A stretch of DNA of 64,000 nucleotides from Hydractinia symbiolongicarpus (Eukaryota > Cnidaria > Hydrozoa > Anthoathecata > Hydractiniidae), in NCBI RefSeq assembly GCF_029227915.1, contig NC_079876.1, positions 12,710,001 to 12,774,000 on the forward strand. Reading direction: 5' to 3'. Shown here piece after piece: positions 11,771-21,183 of the stretch. Numbering within the stretch: position 1 is the stretch's first letter; each line of letters opens with the position of its first letter. Made by a program: the position numbers and the translations under genes. The notes beneath the pieces are model-generated. The model did not search any database and was not told the origin of the DNA. It was given only the letters and a program-made list of their open reading frames with translations.

Positions 11771-13319
11771 GTATTTCTCTGTAGTAAAGCCTACTTCTCT
11801 GTAGTAGAGTGTAGTAGCGTGTTGAAAGGCGTAGTAGAGCGTATTTCTCTGTAGCAGAGTATAGTAGCCTGTAGTAGCTTGTAGCTTGTAGTAGAGTGTA
11901 GTAGCCTGTAGAAGAGTGTAGTAGAATGTATTTCTCTGTACTAAAGCGTATTTCTCCGTAGTAGAGTGTAGTAGCCTGTAGTAGAGCGTAGTAGAGCATA
12001 TTTCTCTGTAGTAGAGCGTATTTCTCTGTAGCAGAGTGTAGTAGCCTGTATTAGCTTGTGTTAGAGTGTAGTATCTTGTAGTAGAGTGTAGTAGAATGTA
12101 TTTCTCTGTAGTAAAGCGTATTTCTCTGTAGTAGAGTGTAGTAGCGTGTAGAAAGGCGTAGTAGAGCGTATTTCTCTGTAGCAGAGTATAGTAGCCTGTA
12201 GTAGCTTGTAGCTTGTAGTAGAGTGTAGTAGCCTGTAGAAGAGTGTAGTAGAATGTATTTCTCTGTAGTAAAGCGTATTTCTCTGTAGTAGAGTGTAGTA
12301 GCCTGTAGTAGAGCGTAGTAGCTTGTAGTAGAGTGTAGTAGCTTGTAGTAGAGTGTAGTAGAGCGTATATCTCTGTAGTAGAGCGTTTTTCTCTGTAATA
12401 TAGCGTATTTCTCTGTAGTAGAGTGTAGTAGCTTGTAGTAGAGTGTAGTAGCGTGTAGTAGAGCGTAGTAGAATGTATTTCTCTGTAGTAAAGCGTATTT
12501 TTCTGTAGTAGAGTGTAGTAGCCTGTAGTAAGGCGTAGTAGAGCGTATTTCTCTGTAGCAGAGTGTGGTAGCCTGTAGTAGCTTGTAGTAGAGTGTAGTA
12601 GCCTGTAGTAGAGCGTAGTAGAATGTATTTCTCTGTAGTAAAGCGTATTTCTCCGTAGTAGAGTGTAGTAGCCTGTAGTACAGCGTATTTCTCTGTAGTA
12701 GAGCGTATTTCTCTGTAGTAGAGCGTATTTCTCTGTAGCAGAGTGTAGTAGCCTGTAGTAGCTTGTAGTAGAGTGTAGACTACACTCTACTACAAGGTAC
12801 TACGCTCTACTACAGGCTACTACACTCTACTACAGAGAAATACGCTTTACCACAGAGAAATACATTCTACTACACTCTACTACAAGAGACTACTAGTCTC
12901 TTGTAGTAGAGTGTAGTAGAATGTATTTCTCTGTGGTAAAGCGTATTTCTCTGTAGTAGAGTGTAGTAGCCTGTAGTAGAGCGTAGTACCTTGTAGTAGA
13001 GTGTAGTAGCTTGTAGTAGAGTGTAGTAGAGCGTATTTCTCCGTAGTAGAGCGTATTTCTCTGTAATATAGCGTATTTCTCTGTAGTAGAGTGTAGTAGC
13101 CTGAGTAGCTTGTAGTAGCTTGTAGTAGAGTGTAGTAGCCTGTAGTAGAGCGTATTTCTCTGTAAAAAGCGTATTTCTCTGTAGTAGAGTGTAGTAGCTT
13201 GTAGTAGAGTGTAGTAGCGTGTAGTAGAGCGTAGTAGAATGTATTTCTCTGTAGTAAAGCGTATTTTTCTGTAGTAGAGTGTAGTAGCCTGTAGTAGAGC
13301 GTATTTCTCTGTAGTAAAG
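11621..13319 (-). repeat. Decamer array of copy I, long arm
   Basis: Tandem 10-bp units. Read on the minus strand they are variants such as ACACTCTACT, ACAGAGAAAT, ACGCTTTACT, ACATTCTACT and ACGCTCTACT. Several units carry indels (for example near 11885, 12150, 13105 and 13170), unlike the arrays of copies II and III. A block in the opposite orientation at 12780-12892 forms the palindrome annotated separately. Confidence 0.9.
12780..13006. repeat. Perfect 227-bp palindrome inside the decamer array
   Basis: Arms 12780-12892 and 12894-13006 are 113 bp each with one central base at 12893. By eye they are exact reverse complements, including private variants such as CTTTACCACAG and ACAAGGTACTACG that are rare elsewhere in the arrays. 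The centre reads CAAGAGACTACTAGTCTCTTG minus its last base. Confidence 0.85.
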
Positions 13320-14454
13320 AGGCGTTCAAAGGACTACCATCGCCATAATGGTCTCGCACTATATACAAACGAAAAATTATCGTGACATCTTCGCACAAAG
13401 AGACTCCTATCAGTGCATCACTTGTAGTTGGTTGATAAGCAAGGGATCATGGCCGCTTCGCCAGTGGTCATCATAATATCAGAGACAAAGAAACAATTTT
13501 AGCAGACACGCCTAAATTTTCATTTTCAATTTCACATCCTGTGTTTTATTGAGCTTACTCAACGAGACATGATCCGTTTGTTTGAGCCTTAGAGAATACA
13601 TTACAAGCAATGTATGTCCTAAATACCATGAGTGATCACTATTATGCTTTGTATTCATACATCAATCGTCAATTCCTCACAAGTTACTTTAGGCATATTA
13701 ATTTTGCTCTTGATTGTCGAATGTCTAGTTGTGCTTTTTAGGGAAGAACAGTTGAAGTTTCAGTACTTTTAAGCTGGATCTCAAACAATCGGTTTGTAAT
13801 GTCATCCACACTTTTCAGGTGCAGAATTCGCTACTTTAAAAATTGCCCTACAGTGTTTAGCATTTGCAAAAACACTACAACAGACTTCATGGAAAAAATA
13901 AATGAAGCATTTTCAATGTAGTTTATATGTTCAAACGCAATTCATGATAGCCTTTCACTGGGTGAAGCAAAACTAAATCTGGATATGTTTACATCTTTTT
14001 CTCAGTAAATCAAGTGTAGTTGGCAGATAAACAAGGCATAAACGTTGATTTGCCAGTGTTCATCATAATATCACATACAAAGAAGCAAATTTAGGAGACC
14101 CGCCAAAATATTCCTTTTCAATTTCACATCTTGTGTTCTTCTGCCCTCACCCAACGAGTTCGAAATACCCTGTCAGGCTGGTCTTGCAATGCTCAATAAA
14201 CAAATACAACTGGTAAACGAGACGGAAGACAACCCATTTATCCCAGATGCCAAGGAAATGATTGACGCGGCTCCCTTAGAGACGATCGTAGAAGAGGACG
14301 AAGAAGGCAATAGTGATATTGAGATCGATTAGTGTTTGTTTTTATTATACTTTTAGAAATATATGTTGTGTTTATTAAAATTGTTGTTTTTATTTTTCAG
14401 CACACTAAGACTTTTGCATAATTTTATAAGTCCCCTCCAATTTAACCCCCCGCC
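13320..14454 (+). mobile_element. Internal region of foldback-like copy I
   Basis: Non-array sequence that recurs in copy II (16446-17546) and, reversed and partial, in copy III (31986-32330). It begins AAAGAGGCGTTC and includes ACTATATACAAACGAAAAAT and an ACGAGACATGATCCG phrase. It ends with a short coding tail and a T-rich stretch. Apart from the coding tail I recognise nothing functional. Confidence 0.7.
14189..14332 (+). pseudogene. C-terminal coding tail of an unidentified protein in copy I
   Basis: A short frame starting at the ATG at 14189 encodes 47 residues, ending in the acidic tail EEDEEGNSDIEID and TAG. The frame stays open for some distance upstream of this ATG, so it is more likely the last exon or C-terminus of a longer protein than a separate gene. 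The same tail occurs in copy II (17288-17428) with frame-disrupting changes, so it belongs to the element family. It may be the end of a transposase or a captured gene; the family cannot be told from so little. Confidence 0.5.
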
Positions 14455-14497
14455 AGGGGGAAAGTGGTTTTTCCAAAACTATTATGAACATGATTGT
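14455..14497 (+). mobile_element. 3' remnant of the 204-bp MITE
   Basis: From GGGGGAAAGTGG to CATGATTGT this equals the right end of the MITEs at 23586-23789 and 24391-24594. The left 160 bp are missing; the remnant joins directly to the C-rich stretch of the element's internal region. Confidence 0.75.
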
Positions 14498-14798
14498 CTC
14501 TATAATGTGAGACTTAGTTTTTTTAAGTGGCTTTTTTTTACAAAAGCTTTTGTGTGCGTTTGTGCTGGCTGAATTAAGGACAAGTACTACTTTGTCATTC
14601 CTTATACCGTGCATGCAGAGCTGGTTGGTTTTCTTGTTTCATAAACTAGGTTCCAGGCCTCCTATTGTCTGTTTGTTTCTTATTGTTTGTCGTATGTGGC
14701 AAGAGCTTTTGTATGCTTATATATTGTATATACATGACTAAAATTGTTCTTTGTATAACATAGACACTTTGTAGTATAGAAGAAATGGAAAACACACA
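14498..14798 (+). repeat. Shared module M (first copy)
   Basis: About 300 bp nearly identical to 23790-24088, beginning TCTCTATAATGTGAGACTTA and ending near GGAAAACACACA. In both places it follows the right end of the 204-bp MITE. Here it leads into TACT-type decamers; in the other copy it leads into ACACGTTCC repeats. Confidence 0.8.
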
Positions 14799-15040
14799 TT
14801 ACTACAGAGAAATACGCTCTACTACGCTCTACTACACGCTACTACGCTTTACTACACGCTACTACACTCGACTACAGAGAAATACACTCTACTACAGACA
14901 AATACGCTCTACTACAGAGAAATACGCTCTACTACACTCTACTACAAAGAAATACGTTCTACTACGGCCTGCTATATAAAATAACGTAGTGCTACACATC
15001 GCTACGAAAAATTACGCTTTACTACATTGTACTACAAGGA
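14799..15040 (+). repeat. Decamer array of copy I, short right arm
   Basis: About 20 decamer units in plus orientation, becoming irregular toward the right end, where they mirror 11600-11770. Confidence 0.85.
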
Positions 15041-15212
15041 AAGAAAGGGCTTGCTACACTCGACAACAGACATTGATGAGCCTCACTACAATGTGCTTTA
15101 TGGAGAATAGCACATCATTATCTCCACAAGGCTTGGGAACGTACATAGGTCTAACGCATGTTGAATACTACATCCCCGTCATATTCAGGAAGTAATACGT
15201 GGACGACTTACC
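14890..15212 (-). repeat. Right terminal inverted repeat of copy I
   Basis: Reverse complement of the left terminal repeat at about 11448-11770. It ends TACTTCC-type sequence then CGTGGACGACTTACC at 15212. Confidence 0.8.
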
Positions 15213-15373
15213 AAAAATTCCGTCGTTTTGGGTCAGTTTCCAAGCGATATAATGGTAAGTCGTCCACGTATTACTTCCTGAATATAAAGGAGATATATTA
15301 TTCAACATGTGTTAGACCTATGTACGTTCCCAAGCCTTGTGGAGATAATGATGTGCTATTCTCCATAAAGCAC

Positions 15374-16445
15374 AAGTGTAGTAGCCTGTAGTAGAGCGTA
15401 GTAGAATGTATTTCTCTGTAGTAAAGCGTATTTCTCTGTAGTAGAGTGTAGTAGCCTGTAGTAGCTTGTAGTAGAGTGTAGTAGCTTGTAGTAGAGTGTA
15501 GTAGAGCGTATTTCTCTGTAGTAGAGCGTATTTCTTTGTAGTAAAGCGAATTTCTCTGTAGTAGAGTGTAGTAGCGTGTAGTAGAGCGTAGTAAAGTGTA
15601 TTTCTCTGTAGTAGAGTGTAGTAGCCTGTAGTAGCTTGTAGTAGAGTGTAGTAGCGTGTAGTAGAGCGTAGTAGAATGTATTTCTCTGTAGTAAAGCGTA
15701 TTTCTCTGTAGTAGAGTGTAGTAGCCCGTAGTAGCTTGTAGTAGAGTGTAGTAGCGTGTAGTAGAGCATAGTAGAATGTATTTCTCTGTAGTAAAGCGTA
15801 TTTATCTGTAGTAGAGTGTAGTAGCATGTAGTAGCTTGTAGTAGAGTGTAGTAGCGTGTAGTAGCCTGTAGTAGAGTGTAGTAGCGTGTAGTAGAGCGTA
15901 GTAGAATGTATTTCTCTGTAGTACAGCGTATTTCTCTGTAGTAGAGTGTAGTAGCCTGTAGTAGAGTGTAGTAGCGTGTAGTAGAGCGTAGTAGAATGTA
16001 TTTCTCTGTAGTAAAGCGTATTTCTCTGTAGTAGAATGTAGTAGCCTGTAGTAGAGCGTAGTAGCGTGTAGTAGAGCGTAGTAGAATGTATTTCTCTGTA
16101 GTAAAGCGTATTTCTCTGTAGTAGAGTGTAGTAGCCTGTAGTAGCTTGTAGTAGAGTGTAGTAGCGTGTAGTAGAGCGTAGTAGAATGTATTTCTCTGTA
16201 GTAAAGCGTATTTCTCTGTAGTAGAGTGTAGTAGCGTGTAGTAGAGCGTAGTAGCGTGTAGTAGAGCGTAGTAGAATGTATTTCTCTGTAGTAAAGCGTA
16301 TTTCTCTGTAGTAGAAGGTAGTAGCCTGTAGTAGAGTGTAGTAGCGTGTAGTAGAGCGTAGTAGAATGTATTTCTCTGTAGTAAAGCGTATTTTTCTGTA
16401 GTAGAGTGTAGTAGCCTGTAGTAGAGTGTATTTCTCTGTAGTAAA
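15374..16445 (-). repeat. Decamer array of copy II
   Basis: About 107 decamers in the same orientation as the long arm of copy I. All stay in one 10-bp register with no indel that I could find. Frames of 396 and 366 codons cross it on the minus strand; they are a by-product of the repeat (see findings). Confidence 0.9.
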
Positions 16446-17287
16446 GAGGCGTTCATAATGGTCGCGCACTATATACAAACGAAAAATTATCGTGACATCT
16501 TCGCACAAAGAGATTCTTATCAGTACATCACTTGTAGTTGGTAGATAAGCAAGGGATGATGGCCGATTCGCCAGTGGTCATCATAATATCAGAGACAAAG
16601 AAACAAATTTAGCAGACACGCCTAAATATTCATTTTCAATTTCACATCCTGTGTTTTACTGCGCTTACCCAACGAGACATGATCCGTTTGTTTGAGCCTT
16701 AGAGAATACATTACAAGCAATGTATGTCCTAAATACCATGAGTGTTCACTATTATGCTTTGTATTCATACATCAATCGTCAATTCCTCACAAGGTACTTT
16801 GGGGATATTAATTTTGCTCTTGATTGTTGAATGTCTAGTTGCGGTTTTATGAAAGAATAGTCGAAATTTCTATCTTTGAGCTGGAACGTAAACAACCAGT
16901 GTGTAATGTCATCCATACTTCATAATTTTCAAGTGCAGAAATTGTTACTTTAAAATTGCTCTACCGTGTTTAGTATTTGCGAAAACACTACAAAAGTCTT
17001 CATGGAAAAAATAAATGAAGCCTTTTCAATGTAGTTTATATGTTCAAACGCAATTCATGATAGCCGTTCACTGGGTGAAGCAAAACTAAATTTGGATATG
17101 TTTACATCCTACAAAGAGCTTTTTCTCAGTAAATCAAGTGTAGTTGGCAGATAAACAAGGCATAAACGTTGATTTGCCAGTGTATCACATACAAAGAAGC
17201 AAATTTAGGAGACCCGTCTAAATATTCCTTTTCAATTTCACATCTTGTGTTCTTCTGCGCTCACCCAACGAGTTCGAAATACCCTCA

Positions 17288-17428
17288 ATGCTCAATGAAC
17301 AAATACAACTGGTAAACGAGACGGAAGACAACCCATTTATCCCAGATGCCGGAGGAAATGATTGATGCGGCTCCAAGACGATCGTAGACGAGGACGAAGA
17401 AGGCAATAGTGATATTGAGATCGATTAG
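17288..17428 (+). pseudogene. Decayed copy of the coding tail in copy II
   Basis: Same sequence as 14189-14332 with small deletions, including loss of bases around the AAGGAAATG and CTCCCTTAGAGACG sites, which break the frame. The terminal EEGNSDIEID-encoding end and TAG remain. Confidence 0.6.
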
Positions 17429-17833
17429 TGTTTGTTTTTATTATACTTTTAGAAATATATGTTGTGTTTATTAAAATTGTTGTTTTTATTTTTTAGCACA
17501 CTAAGACTTTTGCATAATTTTATAAGTCCCCTCCCATTTAACCCCCCGCCACGCCCCTCCCAAATAAGCCCCGTCCCCCAAAACCCATTTTGACAAATAA
17601 GCCCCCAGGGGCCTAATCGATCATTAACGGTAGACGTAATAGATCTTTCACGGTTGCGCAAAGCATTCTGGGTAATCACTATGACAAAATACAACACCGC
17701 TGCTAGCAGGGATGCGAAGTTTATGTGGTGGCGTGGTTTTTCTGTTTATACAAGTTAATTTTTAATCAATTCTTGTATATTTTACACAAAAAAATTAATT
17801 AAAAAAGCTAAAAAGTTAAATCAAGTGAGCTTG

Positions 17834-18083
17834 ATGGCTTCGGTTAAAGATATTAAATGTTTGCAGAATTTTTTAGAACTTTCTATGGCTGAACTTCAAT
17901 TTTTCCTTTCCCAGCGTGGGCTTCCAACATCTGGATCACATGGAACGTTGGCTGTAAGAGCTCTGATTGCTCATGAGCAAAAAGTAGAAGTAAAAGCCAC
18001 TGCTGAACATACAATTTGCTTCTGCGTAACATGCGAAAAGACATTTGATTCAGACGAAGAGCTGACTTGGAATGTTTGGAAGG
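17834..18083 (+). CDS. Orphan first exon with SAP-like domain
   Basis: ATG at 17834 opens a frame of about 83 codons ending at a good donor (AGG then GTAAGT) at 18084. Residues about 15-50 (LELSMAELQFFLSQRGLP, then SGSHGTLAVRALIAHEQ) fit a SAP motif, a helix-hairpin DNA-binding fold. This is followed by a CxxC pair (CVTCEKTF). From memory of such genes, SAP-like N-termini occur in transposon-associated proteins of cnidarians. I found no matching downstream exon in the next kilobases, where MITEs intervene, so it is probably a fragment. Confidence 0.5.
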
Positions 18084-18461
18084 GTAAGTCGGTTTAAAAT
18101 AACTGAAACAAATACCCTTTTTGGTTGGTTCGTTTTTAACGTAATTTCGAACGTTTTATTCTCCCTTTAAAATTTGAACTGTACATTCTAATTTAAGTAG
18201 TTGTGGATTAAAATTTGCCATACACTCAATTATAGTGCCGTATTTTTCCTGCATGCGCAGAAATTGAGGTAACTTTTCTGATTAGTTTGTTTACATTTTT
18301 ACCTCCATTTCTGCGTGCGCATCGGGCATTACATAATCACTTAGATGCGTGCGCAAGTAAATATCAGGACTGTGATTCCATGTATTGGTATTCCATCTAA
18401 TCATGTGCAAAATTTGATTGTTGTTTTAAAGATGAGAATAGATTTCAGCTATAAAATGGCT

Positions 18462-18588
18462 ACTGACCGGTTTTGATTCTGCCCTGTAAAATACAAAGCC
18501 ATTTGTCAGGGGCACAGACCTCACAAGCTCGGTCTGTACTTTTGAGCCGGGCTTTGTATTTCACAGTACGTTATCAAAACCGGTCAGT
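18462..18588. mobile_element. Short palindromic MITE-like element
   Basis: Ends ACTGACCGGTTTTGAT and its exact reverse complement ATCAAAACCGGTCAGT. An inner pair (ATACAAAGCC / GGCTTTGTAT) extends the hairpin. 127 bp, no coding capacity. Confidence 0.7.
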
Positions 18589-18606
18589 ATTTATTTATTA
18601 ATGATT

Positions 18607-18966
18607 AGGCGGACGTCACAAATATTTGGTGTTAGAGTCACCCGACTGACCCTAATTTTTGATCGAAATTTTTGATATACTGAATCGGAAAAACTAAAAT
18701 GACAAAAAATTTTATACGCTTGTTGTCTCTCCACAGCAATTGCAGTGATTGTTGTGCTTCGCTTTAAAATGTGAAAAGTGTTCACGCGGAAACTGCCGGA
18801 GGTGCCAAAGTTATCAATAAACATCGGCGATTTAATGGCGCGCGTTAATGGCTGGATGGTTGGATAAAATTTTTCGAAATTTTGAGTTATCATTCGCCGA
18901 TCTACCAACCGACTTTATTTTTGGTGCTCAAATGACTCTAACACCAGATATTTGTGACGTCCGCCT
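18607..18966. mobile_element. 360-bp MITE with about 34-bp inverted ends
   Basis: Left end AGGCGGACGTCACAAATATT continues to GTGTTAGAGTCA; the right end is its reverse complement with one mismatch. The interior contains a 105-codon minus-strand frame without recognisable features, which I treat as fortuitous. No clear target duplication. Confidence 0.75.
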
Positions 18967-19249
18967 TATGTAATTTGGATGCCAGCTATCGTTCAAAGTG
19001 TTTCCACTCTTTGAAGGCTTGAAATGCATAAAGAACTGTCAATTCTGAATTCCAGCTTGTATTAAGGCTTTCGGTGGTAAAGTAGCTGTATATTTATTTT
19101 TACTATAAAGCCAATGTTTAGCTAGCTACTAATAAAAAGCCTGTAATTAGTAAGTTAAAAAGAACACCCACTGTGCTGAATGATAAAAGATAAATGGGCT
19201 GTGGTATTTCTTTTGAATAAACTTCACTTCTTTTATTCTGAACTTCTGG

Positions 19250-19368
19250 TAACCAATTAAACCGGGGCTATGGTAACATTCAGATTCACTCACCCATGTT
19301 GAATCTCCGTCAAGAGGAATCGAGCCCCGGTCAGAGTACGAGAGCTATAACCACTAATCTACGGCCCC
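19250..19368 (-). mobile_element. tRNA-derived SINE
   Basis: On the minus strand the head begins GGGGCCGTAGATTAGTGGTT, with a box A-like TAGATTAGTGG (19351-19361), and has a box B-like GGCTCGATTCC at 19316-19326. The spacing is that of a tRNA. The arms pair poorly, so it is not a functional tRNA gene. The SINE tail continues toward 19250 or a little further. Confidence 0.65.
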
Positions 19369-19375
19369 ACAAGTA

Positions 19376-21183
19376 ACCTCAAGATTTCCTCCTTTACACA
19401 AACCAGGGTTTCAAATAACCTGGAAAATACTTAAACTTGAAGTATAGACCTATATTCTGAAATTTTAAAAGTAAATCTCAATTATTACGATACACAACAT
19501 TACTACAATATATCATTGGCTATCAGTTGTCTTTTCAGAAATGGAAAAGGATGCAGCCTGAAAGGAAAGCTGAAATATTGAGGTATCAGAAAATATCTAT
19601 AAAAATAATTCGATGGCTCAAAAGGTTTGACTCACTGATGGTATGACAATACTGGGATCTATTAAAGATTAAAATTGAAGAGGCGTCCAGGGCCTCAATC
19701 TTGACAGTCCCACCAGTGAATCAGAACTAGAGATCAAGACTATCACTGTATAACATATGCACATTTTACCAGGAATTCCATGAAAAAAACAACACGCATG
19801 AATCTATATTGGAGAATTTGCGCATCCAATTTTTTAATTTTTAGTATTCACTTATTGAATGGTTTAAAAGTGTTAAAAATATTAACACATTGTTTTGTCG
19901 GTAGAAGTAACCTATAGCAAATATATACTGCAGGAATACATGACAAAGGGAGGGCTATGTCGTACGATGTTGTATTCACTGCAATCATCTACTATTTCGT
20001 TTGCCGTGTCAATCCGCCCCTCAACATGGCCGCAGATTATCTGTTCACAGCAGGTTATATTTTCTCGTAACGATTGTGTTCCTTACTAAAAGACATTCTT
20101 TTTTAAACTCTAATTCCATTTCAATCTTTTGCTCCATACAATTCTTTTTTTCGTGGGCAAGATGCATGTGCATTGATGTTTTAAAACAGATGATCATTCC
20201 AATTTATTTTGAAAAAATTTATAATTTGTTAGGATTTGTGCATTTAATGTTTACAAAATCAAGATTTTTAATTTTAAAAATGTTACCACAAGATTTTTAG
20301 TTCCGTAAATTCTCAGTGATCTGCTGTTATAAGACCAAAAAATAACTTTTTGAGGAAAATGATGATAATAGGTATAATTTACATATAAAAATTGATTCTT
20401 TCCAGTATACAATTTCTGGCAACAATAACTTACGCTGTTGATTGTCATAATACTTATTACAGCCATTCATTGGAAAGCCATGCTATTAATGGTACACATT
20501 AACTGTGGAAATTTCCTATTAAAAAGTTTAAATTGGTGTTGTTGTTTTTTTCAATTATCTGCTGAATAATAATTTTATAAAAAGATTAAAAAATAATTTT
20601 TTGAGGAAAACGTTAGTTTTTAAAATCTGATGTGGTGGAAAAGTAGGCCAGGGTTGATTTTTTATATAAAGAGAATATTTTTTTAAATATAATTTCCACC
20701 AACATGAAATGCAGCTAATTCCATACTGAATACATGTTCTGAAAAAGCTGGCACATTTATATTTATTTTTGAAAAAAAGAGACAATGTACGTCATCTATT
20801 CAAAGATATCTGAGTTAAGCATATAATTATATTTCTGTAGCCTGAGCTAGATTGAATTTTGTTAATTATTTTGAGTAAGCTTATTTTTTAAAGAAAGACA
20901 AATAGTGCTGTGTGTTCACTTTAGTAGTAGGAATACTTTTTGCCACTTGAAATACAATTGATCCGAAGATATTTTTTGTCTTGTATGAAAGAAATTTGGA
21001 CAATACTTTAAGGCAAGAACTTCTATTGTTCTTTGCTCACGTGATCATTATTGGGAAATCTTTTCTTCTCTAATGTTAGATGTGGCCATGCTGGCTTTAT
21101 GCATATTGGTTGATTTTAATTCGGGTTGCACTGAAAAATTATTATAGGAAAAACTCAATTTTAATATCTCAAAGAAAACTTAG
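19376..21183. other. AT-rich stretch without a recognised gene
   Basis: No gene seen. A phrase of the form AAAATAA.TTTTTGAGGAAAA occurs at about 20338 and 20588 and again near 24640, suggesting remnants of a dispersed repeat. Confidence 0.5.

Larger units (their letters stand above)
11448..15212 (+). mobile_element. Foldback-like transposon, copy I (complete)
   Basis: The left end starts GGTAAGTCGTCCACGTATTA and the right end is its reverse complement. The two ends stay near-identical for over 300 bp (about 11448-11770 against 14890-15212), and the outer parts of both 10-bp repeat arrays lie within these arms. Flanks read AAAAATTA on the left and AAAAATTC on the right, a possible 8-bp target duplication with one mismatch. 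Inside lie the long decamer array, a decayed coding tail, a MITE remnant, a shared module and a short inverted decamer array. Long inverted repeats made of short tandem repeats define foldback elements (Drosophila FB, sea urchin TU); assignment to any superfamily is inference. No intact transposase was found. Confidence 0.75.
15254..17546 (+). mobile_element. Foldback-like transposon, copy II (right end missing)
   Basis: Starts with the same GGTAAGTCGTCCACGTATTA terminus only 41 bp after copy I ends, in the orientation of copy I's left end. Order: terminal sequence, decamer array (15374-16445), internal region (16446-17546). Similarity to copy I stops at the C-rich stretch near 17546, exactly where copy I has the MITE remnant, so module M, the second array and the right terminus are absent. 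What follows is unrelated sequence leading to the SAP exon. Confidence 0.75.

Noticed and set aside
11621-13319. CRISPR array or telomeric repeat
   Set aside because: Units are contiguous 10-mers without unique spacers, inside a eukaryotic transposon with inverted ends; not a telomere-type unit and not at a chromosome end as far as seen.
15318-16508. 396- and 366-codon minus-strand frames in copy II
   Set aside because: Same repeat artefact, in two overlapping frames at once; their C-terminal ends read into element flank.
17640-17690. GCATTCTGGGTA promoter-like motif as a defined regulatory site
   Set aside because: Resembles half of a known zinc-finger promoter motif, but a single short match before a fragmentary exon is not enough.
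19297-19368. Functional tRNA gene
   Set aside because: Box A and box B are present but T- and anticodon arms do not pair properly and a tail follows; SINE head is the better reading.
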